A stretch of 64,000 nucleotides of DNA from Pyrenophora tritici-repentis. Its lineage: Eukaryota > Ascomycota > Dothideomycetes > Pleosporales > Pleosporaceae. The translations under genes were made by a program, and so were the position numbers. A model generated the notes under the pieces. That model saw only the letters and a list, made by a program, of their open reading frames with translations. It was not told the origin of the DNA and made no database searches. The stretch spans positions 6,820,001 to 6,884,000 of the forward strand of contig NC_089390.1 in the NCBI RefSeq assembly GCF_003171515.1, read 5' to 3'. Position 1 is the stretch's first letter; every line of letters starts with the position of its first letter. Of this stretch, positions 12,486 to 24,480 are shown one piece after another.

Positions 12486-13555
12486 AGCACACCGATGAGC
12501 CACCCTTCCAAACCCCCTATAAACTACAAACTGAGCCCATGGCTCTAACCACGGTGCCACGATTACGCATTATTATTCAACGTCCTCCCCCAGCGACAGG
12601 TGTGCGCCCACCCAATGCATACGCTATTCGACACCGACGAGTCTGGGCTGGGGCTGCTATTAATCACCCGTCATACCGACACCATTTTCAGTCACAGTTG
12701 CTCTCTGGTTACAGCTAGCTGTCAGCTCGACCCAGTGTTGTTTCACACCTCTAGGGTCGCATGGTATTCCAAGTTCCAACTCTTCCGCTCGGGCATCAAG
12801 TATCGTAGAATACAAACAAAAAACAGAAGCTTGAATAGCCTTATTACGTTCCAACCTGTGTTTTCGGGCTAGACTAATATGATAGATAGTGAATCATCTT
12901 ACCATGTCTAGACACCCACCATCATCGACCTGCAGAAGAATAGTTCCATCTCCCAACAACATTTACAATTAGCAAAAAAACATACAACAGCGGGGATTCG
13001 CCAGTGGTCACCCACCTGACTACTAGTCCGCCGGTACACCGCTTGAGTACCGCTGAGCGAACGGGAAGCGCTATTTTCTCCCTCGCGACTGGCACAAAAA
13101 CCCTTAATTTTCCTGTAAACGGTAATCTTAACGGCACCGTCTACTGTAAAGTGGTCCTAAATCCGGTATATTAACTCCTGTTTGCGTAGGGCTGTAAAGT
13201 AAGCGCTAATCTAAACGGGATAAAAGAATTATGCGCTAATGTAAAGGCAGCGATGCGGGCGCAAGTAGGACTCTCTAAGTGGTTAAACTATTATTAGCAA
13301 GCGCCTAACAACTAAGCCTCAGTAAGCTCAGAAAACCTTCGGGATACCAAAGTGTGACTAAGTTTATGACTCAGTCGCGTCGCCGTTACCCTCAACCAGC
13401 GCACTACACAACGAGCTTCTAACTCTACAACAACGCTAGACACGCGTCGCGTCGTTGTCCACAATCCAACACTTGCGCTACGTCACGCTAGACACGCGTC
13501 GCGTCCCTTCCCTATCTAATACCCGCGCTACACCACGAGATTCCTAGGAGGTACG
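12486..13555. other. Gene-poor border between core block and accessory block
   Basis: About 1.07 kb with no recognisable gene. The right half contains a 20-bp direct repeat (separate entry). Short open frames here have no family features. This is the edge between conserved housekeeping genes and a transposon-rich region. Confidence 0.6.
13434..13505. repeat. 20-bp direct repeat
   Basis: CGCTAGACACGCGTCGCGTC occurs twice about 50 bp apart (near 13,434 and 13,486), with further GTCGCGTC and GCGCTAC fragments around it. Origin unknown; it may be a relic of a short tandem array. Confidence 0.55.
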
Positions 13556-13831
13556 ATGGGTCCACATATATTCTATTGAGTCGAAGACGAACATTCTCGC
13601 GCCCGCTACATCGATAGACAGGGTATAATTGCAGAGGACAGAGATACCTCAGTTAATTTTAGAAAGAAAGGAACTACTTTGCTAGACTAGATTGCGCAAC
13701 ATCTCGATTAGAGCAATAGATATCCTACGCCATTCATTTCAACGTATTGTGACGAGCAGGTAGCGTGGGAAGAAGTAGAACGGCGAGTGACTGCAGGAAA
13801 GAGGGACGTGAAGATCTACAAGATTGATATG
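13556..13831 (+). pseudogene. DUF7587-like gene, 5' part, split by the Gypsy element
   Basis: From an ATG at 13556 one frame reads through HIFY, then a TGA, then RYIDRQGI, TSVNFRKKGTTLLD, a TAG, IAQHLD, a TAG, SNRYPTPFISTYCDEQVAWEE and DVKIYKIDM, where the retrotransposon begins. The HL-x-W-x-NR-x-PTPFIS phrase with a following helix and a VKIYKID strand resembles the fungal DUF7587 domain (function unknown). All stops fit C-to-T changes of CGA, CAG or TGG. The frame resumes exactly after the element's target duplication at 21,390. It is a pseudogene both by stops and by insertion. Confidence 0.65.
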
Positions 13832-14039
13832 TGTGATGGTTTTGGGCCGTTGCCCCGCACAGGCCACCTGCCAGATGCCTTAGCGTTGTTTTGATGTTCG
13901 CGCACGAGCCACCTGTTTGGTGGCCCATGCACACCCCCACTTAGATATATTCCGCGCAGAGCTTCTTACAAGCTCTGCACTGCAATTACTTTGTAATTCA
14001 ACACAGTTTCAAATACCTGACCTATGTGAGACCCTTACA
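13832..14039 (+). repeat. Gypsy 5' LTR
   Basis: 208 bp, TG...CA. It differs from the 3' LTR by one A/G difference near position 14,023. Confidence 0.93.
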
Positions 14040-14106
14040 CGTAATTGCAGTCACCGAACACTGGCCCAACGGTGCGCCTCACGAGAAGCGCCCCGTCGAA
14101 CAAGTC

Positions 14107-16417
14107 ATGAACCCTCTGGGGGCTCGTGACTCCCCTCACCCCGAGATCGTGGAACTCCTCACTGAGGAGACATCGCGCGATACTCGCCCCAGCACTACAG
14201 AACACCGAAATCCTGCCCTCGGCGTCCCTCGTTTCATGCGAGAGACGGCCGCAACCATGAACCGCTCCCGTATGGACGAGAGCCACGAGAACTCAGCCCC
14301 CGAACAGCCTTCGCGTGCGACGGCGCCCACCTCCCAGACCAAAGAAACCCTAGAGCGTCGCGCCAGCGGCCTCCCCGAGCACACGGCAAGAACAACCTCT
14401 TCGACAGGGACGTACGCATTCCAGGACGCTACCCCTCCCTCGGCCACACCGATAGTGTACAGCAGCCACTGGACATTTCCGACGACTCTGACGACGAGCT
14501 TCCGACCACAATCACTACGCGCAAGAAGGGCGTGGCCTTCATAGACCATCGCGCCGACTTGAGCAGCCCATTGGGCATACGCTACCCATTAATGAGCGAG
14601 CAACGCCGCTACTCGCGCCAGTCTCAGGCCGAAGTCGACACTGATTATTTTTCTGAAGCGTGGCTCTCACCTGGACCCGCCGCGTCCTTAGAACCCCTAG
14701 TTGAACACGCCTACGAGCGTGCGCAATTCGAGCGACAGCCCTCTACGTCCTACGTCATTCCTCGCGAGGATAACGTGACCACCTTCGACCTCTGGGAGAA
14801 CGATGCGCAAGGCAACCCCCAACGCAAAGATTCTCTCCACACTACGCCTATCGGACATACGAATAATGACCAGTCTAAGGCGTTGAACAGACTATATGAT
14901 CAAATCCGCGATATGTGGAGAGACCTCGGCAACGAGCGCAAACACAGCGATCAGTTAGGCGAACAGCTTCTCGCAAGAGACAAGGTCATCGAAAACCTCC
15001 ACAGCAAGGATCAAGAAACCCAAGATATCCTTGAGGGTTACAAGGGCGACGTCGCTGACACACAGGCTGTCCTTAAGAACTGCCAGGACCAACTTCAGTC
15101 TTCCGTCGCTACAGTTGCACGCCTAACCGAGGAGCTCCGCGACGCGCGCGGAAGCGCTCACGAAGACTACCAGCAGGCCCAGAACCAGGCAGAGAACCTC
15201 GCCGCCCGCAAATCGGCCTACAAGGACAAATACCGACAGGAGCACGACGCCCACCGAGCCACATTAGAGAATATGAAGAAACTCCAGGCTAAGCTAAAAC
15301 AGGCTACAGCCAAGGTTTCTAGGTCAGCCAGGCGCGGCCACACAGGCCCTTCCCCCCAGACTCATCGGACTCTGAAGGCGACGATGCCAACAGTCCTCTA
15401 CCAGCCCTCTCTCGCCAAGGTCAGCGCGGCACTCAGTCTACGAAAAATCGATACTCCGATGACGAAGAGTACGATCACCGTCGCCACCCCCGCCCAAAGA
15501 AACCTGAACCTGAGGCATTCTCCGGTAATGGCACCACTTCCGCCGACTATCTTAAGTGGAAGATGGACGTCACCGATTGGTTTGCTGATTATCCCTACGA
15601 GTTCGCCTCAGAAACCAAGAAGCTTAGCTACATCCGCCAGAAGACCAAGGACAAGGCTTTCGGATGCCTCCAGCATGGGTACCTCGAACCTGGAGCTGAG
15701 TTCGCGCACAGTAACGAGGCTTGGTCTATCCTTGACTCTGTCTATAAGTCGCTGAACACTAGCATCGAAGCTCAGTCCTGGTATGAGAGCTTGAATTCCA
15801 CTATGAAGCCCACAGAGTCTATGGGTGAGTACATCGCCCGCTTTAACGTCGGCACCTCGGCCCTTCGTTGGCCCGACACCCTCAAGATCCAGTTCATGCG
15901 CAACCGGCTGCCTGTATGGTGGCGCGACATGACCGCCATGAAAGTCTTAGAGTCTAGCCTCACCTACCTTGACTTCTGTCAAACCCTTCGTCTCCTCGAA
16001 CAGTCCAACCCACAACGAGCCACTACAACTGGCAACCGTAGAGGAAATCAGAGTTTAGAAGGTGGCGGGGGCGGCGGAGCAGGCGGCAATAAGTCCACTC
16101 CCTCTAACGGACCCCGGAACGGTGGATCCAGCTCGGGATCTGGCCCCCGTGGCCGCTCTGACATCCAGGTCAAGGTCCTCCGTCACTTAAATCGTTGTTT
16201 CAACTGTCTTAAGAAGAATCACACCTTTAAGGCTACAGGAGGTTACTGCTCTAAGGAGCCGGTCGCCTCTTTTGACTCGTACCCCGAAGTTCAGGACGCT
16301 CTTGAGAAGGCTATTGCTAACAATGGCGTACCCGTCGGAGAGCCAGCCCGCCCTAAGGTCAAGGGCGCCGCAGCTAGCGTCACCTCCACCTCTCCCCAAC
16401 CTTCGGAAAATGCTTAG
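14107..16417 (+). pseudogene. Gypsy gag, frameshifted
   Basis: Coding-like sequence passes through three frames: 14107 to about 14,380, then about 14,390 to 15,340, then 15,340 to the TAG at 16417. The second switch lies by a CCCCCC run near 15,340. The middle part is a charged coiled-coil region. The last part has the retrotransposon gag core (DYLKWKMDVTDWF to NPQRATTT), a glycine-rich linker and a cysteine/histidine knuckle (CFNCLKKNHTF...C) whose last spacing is longer than in the standard CCHC type. Gag would form the nucleocapsid. As it stands no single product can be made. Confidence 0.85.
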
Positions 16418-17770
16418 TCCCTGGCGACAGTCGCCCCCAGGGACCTCCCCGGCATGAGAAGCCACCCCCAGTACAACCACCAGCACATCCCCTAATTCCC
16501 CTGCCCCTTCTGTCGAAGACAGCGAAGAAGAAGAGGAGTTACATCCTAACCGCTTTGTCGACGATTCTTTGACCCTAGCCCTTTCCCCTACCGTAGAAGT
16601 CAGCTCTGACGATGAGTCCGACCCGGATCCAACACTCCAGGCAATTGCGAACCGTGTCAAGGCTCTAAAACAACAGAGCCAGACTGGATCCCGGATCACC
16701 GTCTCGGCCATTGCTGCCGCCGCTATACGCGGTGATAAGTATCAGCCTCTAGTAGGCCAGCAATTAGTCTTTAAAGGAATCATTTCTTCTCATCGCTCCT
16801 CTCCTCAACACGTCGAAATCATGGGTGACACTGGTTGTGCTTCTCTCTTCATTGATTCTTCTCATGCCCGCGCACATAAATACGACCTTATCTCTCTCTC
16901 CCAGCCTGCTACTCTAGAACTCGCTGATGGCTCTCTAGTGGCAGGCGTTACCCATATGGCCCGGGTAACTGTCACATTTGGCACCCACACCGAAGATGTC
17001 CTAGCCTATGTCACCAAACTCTCTGGTGTCCAAATGATCCTAGGAACGCCCTGGTTCCAAACCCATGAACCCCGAGTTAACTGGAAAGACATGTCTCTAA
17101 GTTTTGACTCGGAGCACTGTCTAATTAACTGTATCCACGACCACCGACCCTGTCACACTCAGAGCAGCCGGCACCACAAGCAACCTCTCCCCCAGGTCCC
17201 TGACCCTTGCCGGAAGGTTGCTCGTCACCCCAAAGCACCCCCACCAATTGATGTAGCTTTCATCTCTAGCCGCGTAGCCGCGGCAGCCGTCTGTCACGAC
17301 CAGGACATTTGTATCACCTCTTACGATGAAATCGGCCGCATCGCCGAGCTATCCGACAAGGAATGGGAGGACACTCAGCACCTACGTGCTGCAGGAGCCA
17401 AAGTGCTCCCAGAGGATTACGAGAAGTTCCGCGACAAGATGGAACGTCCGCACATGACGAGACAAGAAATCCTCAAGCGATTACCTAAGGTCCTTCATCC
17501 CTTGTACCAAGGTTTTGACCCTAAAGAAGCGGACGAGCTCCCAGAGCTCCGGGGTAACCTTGACCACAAAATCGAACTTAAGCTCGACGATACTGGCCAG
17601 CCGCCTAAGCCGTCATTCCAGCGTCTACGCCCAATGTCCCGAGATGAAGCCCGAGCGGTGAAACTCTATGTGGACGACATGATCAAGAAAGGACACGTCG
17701 AACGCAGCACTTCCGCCTGGGCCGCACCCCTTCTTGTTGTGCGCAAGCCAGGTGGAGGCATCCGCATACA

Positions 17771-17930
17771 CAGTCCGCAACAATCAATTAAGTGGGTCCT
17801 AGAAGGTTCAGATTGGATTGATTGATTACCGCTTTAAGCCTAGTAGTTACCTATAGGAGTTTAAGCCCTACCTAGATAGGTAAGTGGGTCTAGGAGAGTG
17901 ACCGGATTGAATTGATTGTTGCGGAGTCTA
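17771..17930. mobile_element. hAT-type MITE, family 2, in Gypsy reverse transcriptase
   Basis: 160 bp with terminal inverted repeats close to CAGACTCCGCAACAATCAAT (left arm reads CAGTCCGCAACAATCAAT, right arm ends ATTGATTGTTGCGGAGTCTA). The flanks CGCATACA and CGCATATG are an 8-bp duplication with two changes. Removing the element and one duplicate restores the reverse transcriptase frame. It shares ends with the 128-bp element at 41,478. No coding capacity. Confidence 0.85.
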
Positions 17931-19567
17931 CGCATATGCGTCGACTATCGCGGTCTGAACGCCCACACTGTCAAGAACCGAAATGCCCCACCACTAATCC
18001 GGGACATGCTTGCTAAGCTCTCAAAATCGCGATACTTCTCCAAGGTAGATGTGATCGCCGCATTCAATAAGATACGCATCAAAGAAGAACATAAACACCT
18101 CTCCGCCTTCATCACGCCCTACGGACTGTACCAATACACTGTTATGCCCTTCGGCATGTGCAATAGCCCAGGAACCTTCCAAGCATACATTAACGACGTC
18201 CTACACGAATATCTCGATGAGTTCTGCATGGCTTACTTAGACGATGTAATTATCTTTAGTGAGACTCTTGATCAACACGAGAAGCACCTAGTACAGGTAG
18301 TCTCTCGGCTCGCAGACGCCGGATTGCCTATGGACATTCTTAAATCCGACTTCATAACGACAGAGGTTAAATTCCTCGGGCTTATCATCACCGCCGACGG
18401 TATTAAAATGGACCCAGACAAAGTCAGCGCCATTCAGGACTGGAAGCTTCCGCAATCTCTAAAAGATGTACAAGCCTTTTTAGGTTTTGCTAACTTCTAC
18501 CGCCGATTTATACGCGGTTTCTCGGATATCGCAAAACCTTTAACGCATCTCACTAAGGGCGACCCTAAGCTATTCAAGATGACTAAAGAAGCTGAGCGCT
18601 CCTTCCTCGCACTGAAAGTCGCCTTCTGTAGCGACGTGGTGCTCGCCCACTTTGACCCCGACCTAAAGACTATCGTAGAAACTGACGCGTCTGACTATGT
18701 GTACGCAGCAGTGCTCTCCCAGGTCCAGCCAGACGGATCAGTCCGGCCGGTCGCCTATCTCTCAAAGAAGATGTCGCCCACAGAGTGTAATTACGAGATA
18801 TACGACAAGGAGCTCCTCGCTATAGTCCGCGCCTTCGAGGAATGGAGGCCAGAACTCGCAGGAGTTCCTGAGGCGGTAGAAGTGCTAACAGACCATCGCG
18901 GGCTCGAATACTTCCGCTCTAAACGCAATCTCAATCGTCGACAAGCCCGCTGGGCTGAGTTCCTAGAGGAATTCGACTTTCGCATACAATACCGCCCTGG
19001 TAAACAGGGTACTAAACCCGACAGCCTTACCCGCCGGACAGGAGACTTGCCAGACTCAGTCACGGACGACCGGGTCCAGCACCAATGCCAGACTATCCTA
19101 GGTTCCAACCGATGGGGCGGCAGCTATGCCGCTGTACGCCTCGCCGGAGTATGCCTGGGCGACAATCCTTGCGACCTAGGCTCCGTCCTTACACTGATGC
19201 AAGAGAGCGGCGAAGGCGCTTCACTGTCCACCTCTACAATGTTGGTAGGGTTAGCCCGCTTCTCCCTAAAGGGCACCCATGACCCATATGACGACATCGA
19301 AGGAGCCGACGATCGCCCCCTCGACGATGTCCTCTTAGAACTCTGCCTTAGCGACCCACGCCTACGCGATGTAAAGACAGCCCTCGCTTCTAATGACCGC
19401 CGTATCCCACATTACCTCATAGCGGAAGGCATTCGGATGGAACTAGCCGACCTAGAAGCCAGCAACGACGGCAAGCTATTTATTGGCAACGGGCGTCTTG
19501 TCGTCCCCTTCAGTGAGAAACTCCGTACGAGGATTATCGCACACATCCACAATAGCCTACCGGGCGG

Positions 19568-19725
19568 CAGAGATGTCAACAAGCAAGTCAAGCTGGCTTG
19601 ATTCTTATCGATTGCAGATCACAGACAATATAGAGGCTCGTGCACAGTGGCACGTCCCAGAGAATGGTCTGTGATCTGCAATCGATAAGAATCAAGCCAG
19701 CTTGACTTGCTTGTTGACATCTCTG
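19568..19725. mobile_element. 158-bp hAT-type MITE, family 1, in Gypsy integrase
   Basis: Perfect 59-bp terminal inverted repeats starting CAGAGATGTCAACAAGCAAG flank a 40-bp centre. An exact 8-bp target duplication CCGGGCGG lies at 19560-19567 and 19726-19733. The whole element could fold into one long hairpin. It is the same sequence as the copy at 29,408, inserted in the opposite orientation. It splits the integrase zinc-binding domain and shifts the frame. Confidence 0.95.
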
Positions 19726-21181
19726 CCGGGCGGCCACGGAGGTCGCACGACGACGTACCAACAAGTAAGCCAGTGGTACTACTGGCAGGGCATGACGAAC
19801 ACAATTGCGCGCTTTACCAACAACTGTCTAACCTGTAAACGCTCTAAGGTTAACCGCACCGCCAAACATAGTTTGCTTCACCCGCTGCCTGTCCCTACTC
19901 AGTACTGGGATGACATATCCATCGACTTCATCACCCCACTGCCTAAGTCAACCTGGTGTGGTCACTCTTACCAACACATCATGGTCGTGGTTGACCGTCT
20001 ATCAAAAATGAAGAAGTTCATTGCAATGGAAAACCTAGAGGTGCCTACAGTCGTTGACAAGTTTATGGAATACATCTGGAAAGAGGAAGGATACCCAAGG
20101 ACTCTTGTATCAGATCGGGGCCGCCAATTCACGTCACATTTCTGGAATCGCCTGTGTGCCCAGGTGGGAACGCACCCTAAACTCTCTACCTCCCATCACC
20201 CAGAAACCGACGGTCAGACCGAGAATGCAAACGCCGATCTCAAACAATACCTAAGGGCGTACGTTAACTACCTACAGACGGATTGGGCCCAGCTATTGCC
20301 TTTAGCAGAATTTGAAGCCAATTCGGCCATTAGCACAGCTACCGGGTTATCTCCGTTCCTCGCCACAAAGGGACGCCAACCGCGATCTGGACTGGAGCCC
20401 GCTCACCTTCTGCGCCCCCTTAACAACCACCCTACTATCGCCCAACAGCAACGGAACGCTGATGCCCTCGCCCAGCGCATTGACACAACGCGCACCTTCC
20501 TGCGACAACAAATCCTATGGGCTCAAGACAAGATGAAAGAGTTCGCAGACGCGAACCGATACCCAGCACCACGGTTCGACGTGGGTGACTGGGTGATGCT
20601 GAACGCCCGCCACATTAAAACCGAAAGACCAGTTAAGTCACTAGACCACAAGAATATAGGGCCATACCAGATCACTCGGGTCATTGACAACATGGCCTAC
20701 GAACTAGACCTCCCTCCTCAGCTTAAAGCTATCTTCCCAGCCTTCCACCCATGGCTCCTACAACCGTACGAGGACGACGCCTTACCCGGACAACCTCGTC
20801 CAGGCGATGCCGCTCCCCCGAAGTCCACCTTGGCAACGATGGAGTCACAGAATACGTGGTCTCCCAAGTCCTAGACTCTCGCATACGACGCAATCTCGTC
20901 GACCCTCACACAGGTGAGCGTGGATTGCTGCAATACAAGGTGGAATGGGTGGGCGACGATCAGTCAGAGCCATGGCAGCCCTACCATAACCTGCGCAGCT
21001 GTAAAGAGTCAGTCCAGGACTTTCACAGCCGCAACCCTGGCCGACCAGGACCACACGCCACATTTCATGACTACGATGACGACGGACAGCTCGCTATAGC
21101 CCTGCTCCAGCTACTAGATAGCAAGTACTCAAATAAGTTTGCGCCTCAGTCGGAACTTTGAGCGCTTTTCGGGGGGGGACG

Positions 21182-21389
21182 TGTGATGGTTTTGGGCCGT
21201 TGCCCCGCACAGGCCACCTGCCAGATGCCTTAGCGTTGTTTTGATGTTCGCGCACGAGCCACCTGTTTGGTGGCCCATGCACACCCCCACTTAGATATAT
21301 TCCGCGCAGAGCTTCTTACAAGCTCTGCACTGCAATTACTTTGTAATTCAACACAGTTTCAAATACCTGACCTGTGTGAGACCCTTACA
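21182..21389 (+). repeat. Gypsy 3' LTR
   Basis: 208 bp copy of the 5' LTR with one difference, followed by the ATATG target duplication. Confidence 0.93.
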
Positions 21390-21571
21390 ATATGGATGCT
21401 AGAAACGAGCGCACGGAGTATCGTAACATCCGACTTCTTGCTAGGAACCTAGGCTATTATATTCCCTTCGATGCATAGAACAACTCGAAGCACAAATACG
21501 TCTTCCTTTATCGCATTCTAGACAGCGTGGTTGTAGGATAGGAAGACCTATAAATGTTTACAACATCGTGA
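21390..21571 (+). pseudogene. DUF7587-like gene, 3' part
   Basis: Immediately after the Gypsy element the interrupted frame resumes as IDM-DARNERTEYRNIRLLARNL and YVFLYRI, with TAG, TAG and TAA codons before a final TGA at 21569. The join at the target duplication is exactly in frame with 13,831, which shows that the gene existed before the insertion. Confidence 0.6.
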
Positions 21572-22351
21572 ACGAGAGAGCTATAAAGTGCAGATTGTAA
21601 TGCGGATTGTAGTTAGAAGCATATTAACCGTGTTTATTAGTTTTACGAATAAGAAGATTGCTGTTTTGTCTTCTGTGAATTTGCTATAACAAAGACAAAT
21701 GTTCTAGATAGCAACAAGATAAGGTTAGCTATTTAACTATTAGGTAACAAGGAGGGTGGCTAACGCGTCCCTATAGCGTAGGAGGCGATGTTATATAAAT
21801 ATAACTAAAGAGGAGAATGCTGTCTCTAGATAAGGTAGCTTCTTGCTATGCATCGCCACTGCCCGGCTAATTCTCATCTTTCACGAACATGAATAATCTA
21901 AAACTCCTCATGACTAGCTGTTAGTTGTATGACTGCAACAATTATATCACCAAATTGTGCTCTATATTAGCTTGTGTCCTCCCCCCCACATCGAATGCTC
22001 ATTCAACGTGCTGAAAGTAGAGCTCGCTGCATCGGCGCTAGTGGGCTCAAAACATAGGAACGTGGTGGGCTTGATTAGGTCAACGAAGAGAATAACAGCG
22101 AGCTTAAGCGCGTGGTAATGCTATATCTCTAAGTTACAGGAGGTAACGTTGGGATCGTTAGCACGGGGATCGTGCAGAGGCAAAGGCTAGCTGCGGGACA
22201 GTGGGGCGTTGTCTGGTGAGCGACAAAGAACTCGGCAAGCGAATCAAATGTCGCCGCGCTCCCATCGCGCATCTCGACATAACGTTTGCATGTCTGCCTG
22301 TACTCATTTTTCATATCAATACTATCAGACTTTGTCATCTTCTCCTGACTA
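21572..22351. other. Degraded spacer, nothing recognised
   Basis: About 780 bp of stop-rich, AT-leaning sequence between two pseudogenes. I saw no terminal repeats, RNA gene or conserved frame. Confidence 0.5.
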
Positions 22352-23784
22352 GCTGATGTCGATGTTGCCCCACCCGCGCATAAATCGTCCTCTCACGGCC
22401 GTCCGTTACGGAAACGTGCGCGCTCAGCCGTTGAAGCTGAAGCAGCATTGCGGAAGAAACAATGCACTTTAGCACCTACTGCTGCGAATATAAATCCACT
22501 ACACACTCCTTCTCCATCACATTCGGAACCTTATCTACGAAGTCCGAGGAAGTCACAACGTCTGAGGGATAGGCCGGTCGCAGCGGCGGCGGCGACAGAG
22601 GGTGAGGTCGAGGCACATTCAGCTTCATATCAACCTGATGCTCGCTCCATTGGAAATAGAACTGCTGCGCTTGTGAACCCTAGCCACAATGTGCCAATTC
22701 TATCGCCGCCTATATCTTCGTCCTCGCTATATGTAGCAGCGCTCGACTTGGACGCTGTTGCAGACGTGAGCAAGCCCACGACCAGATCCCAGACCAGCTT
22801 GAAGCGGACGAGGACTCCAAGTCCAAGGAAGACTCTGCGCGATTTGAGTATGCTAAATAAGCCTATCGAATATGTTTCTAGCCGCAGCCGCCTACCATTA
22901 AAGACCTCTCTACACTGGCAGGCTTTAGGCAGCATTTATCGCGATGTAAAGACTATCCCGGCAGCTGTTGCGCTACGACTGGAGAACGAATTCATCTAGA
23001 AGGATATGATTGATCATGATGCCGATCGCAAAGGAGTCGAGCTTAAATACGAGACTTTGCTTGAGATCCACGCAGAGGCTCAACAATGTGCGGACAGCGG
23101 GTCACACGAGGCACAGTGGAACACCAAAGTACACGATTGGATCTTATTATGCGCCCTACGGCCCTTCAAACCACGCTTCGAGTCCATTAATATATTTGTC
23201 TCTCTCACCTGATATATTTGCTTAATTAACCTGTGTCTAGAACTTCGGCAAAGCCTATCCCTAACTTCGCCCCGCTCTACAAGGACAATCCCTCCGGCCC
23301 TAAGATCGTCGACTTCTCCATTAACCTCGTCCCTCCCCATGGTTCTTCTCTCGAATCCGCCATCCATGCGCTCCTCCTCCACGAACCCCCGCAGTTCCTC
23401 TCTATTAATTAGACGCTCAACGAAGCTTATAAAAAGCCCGCCGTTATATCTATCAAAACAAAGAAGGGTTTCTATAAAGAAGAGGACGCCAGGTTTAAGC
23501 TAGGCATGTGGGTGGCCGCGTGGCAGAATCGGGTCGCTGCATTACGACTTACAAAGAAACTGGTATGCACGCCTTTGCCAGGCTTAATTGTGTTTGGGCA
23601 TAAGTGGTGGCTGTACTAGGTTGTCAATCAGGAGACATCTGTGGACATTATTAAGTTTCCTATTAGTATTGGATGCACAAGGACTATTACTGGTTGTTAT
23701 TAATTGCTGGCTGTTATTCGGTACTTGTTGGGTGTGTGGATACCGGAAACTTTTCTGCCATAGTTCAAAGATAAAGTCTTAGGT
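22352..23784 (+). pseudogene. PD-(D/E)XK nuclease-like fungal protein, broken
   Basis: The first part (about 22352-23180) is a proline/serine/arginine-rich N-terminus with KRTRTPSPRKTLRDL, a TAG at 22997 and then a helix ending near HEAQWNTKVHDWIL. After a probable intron (acceptor TCTAG at 23,240) the frame continues with PNFAPLYKDNPSGPKIVDFS, AVISIKTKKGF, KLGMWVAAWQNR and LIVFGHKWWLY. In-frame stops (TAG, TAG, TAA, TAG) interrupt this part. The order disordered N-terminus, core with an aspartate after IV and an I-x-x-K-x-K strand, then GHKW and a weak IG-T strand matches a large fungal family annotated as PD-(D/E)XK nuclease-like. Biochemical function is unproven for that family. It is not expressed as an intact protein. 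Confidence 0.65.
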
Positions 23785-24480
23785 CTGCAAGAAGAAGCAG
23801 AGTAAGTTTCTTACTACAAGTCCTAATTCTTAATAAACTGCCCCAAATTCGATCTGAAAAGTGCCGGCAGCTATGTATTTACTATAGTTGGCGTCTTGCG
23901 GCCCTGGCGGAACAAGCTCGCTTAGATAGATCCTAGCCCAAACAGACTATCTCAACATCGCGGCCATGTCGACGCCTTCATCTCTATCATCTCTATCTAC
24001 TATCATTAAAAAGGCGTCTCGCATCACTTCCTGCATCACAGAGCTGACGGAGGCTGTCAAGTTAGACAGTATAGAGTTAGTAATTAATTAGTAGGGGTTG
24101 CATCGTAGCTGTAAACTCTTATTATACTTTGTCAACTTAAATGCATCTTCCTTCCATTCGTTACAATTCTGAACTACCGCCTTCCAATAAACTGAGTGAC
24201 ATTATCCCTTAAAGCAACCTAGAATGGCAGCAGAATCCTAGATAGCTGACAAAAAAGAGCCCTAAAGCAGCAGCATTACTTTTGGAACTAATCGGTAAGT
24301 CCAAAGGATACAGTACCTAAATGCTGACCTGCTTGATACTAGCTCTCTTCTGCAGTTAGGTTAGCATTGCTGTTCAGCGCCCTTGCAACGGCAACAGGAC
24401 CCAAATTTCTGAGCTTCCCAGTGCATCAGGAAATAATAATACAAGAGTGCAGCTTACCTTTAGCCCTGAGCTCGCAGCGT
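23785..24480. other. Spacer with no supported gene
   Basis: About 700 bp between two pseudogenes. Stop codons are frequent in all frames and I found no terminal repeats or family motifs. Confidence 0.5.

Larger units (their letters stand above)
16458..21161 (+). pseudogene. Gypsy pol with chromodomain, interrupted
   Basis: After a TGA at 16455 the pol frame opens. The aspartic protease carries GDTGCAS (about 16,830). Reverse transcriptase runs from RNLDHKIEL-like sequence near 17,550, is interrupted by a MITE at 17,771 inside GGGIRI/CVDYRGLN, and continues with VMPFGM and the catalytic YLDD (about 18,237). RNase H (ETDASDY, DKELLAI) follows. The integrase zinc-binding domain is split by a second MITE at 19,568 between its two histidines and its cysteine pair; the catalytic core (DFIT, SDRG, TENAN) follows. 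A +1/-1 switch near the CCCCC run at about 20,815 separates integrase from a C-terminal chromodomain (EYVVSQVLDSR, LQYKVEWVG, EPW). The chromodomain places it among chromoviruses, which target heterochromatin. Confidence 0.93.
13832..21389 (+). mobile_element. Ty3/Gypsy chromovirus retrotransposon, broken
   Basis: 7558 bp between 208-bp LTRs (13832-14039 and 21182-21389) that begin TGTGATGG and end CTTACA and differ at one position by eye. The 5-bp target duplication ATATG is exact (13827-13831, 21390-21394). A guanine-rich tract just before the 3' LTR (about 21170-21180) is the likely polypurine tract; I could not assign a primer-binding site. Internal order is gag, protease, reverse transcriptase, RNase H, integrase, chromodomain. 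It is inactivated by frameshifts in gag and before the chromodomain and by two MITE insertions (17771-17930, 19568-19725). The near-identical LTRs mean the element is young although its coding capacity is gone. Confidence 0.95.
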
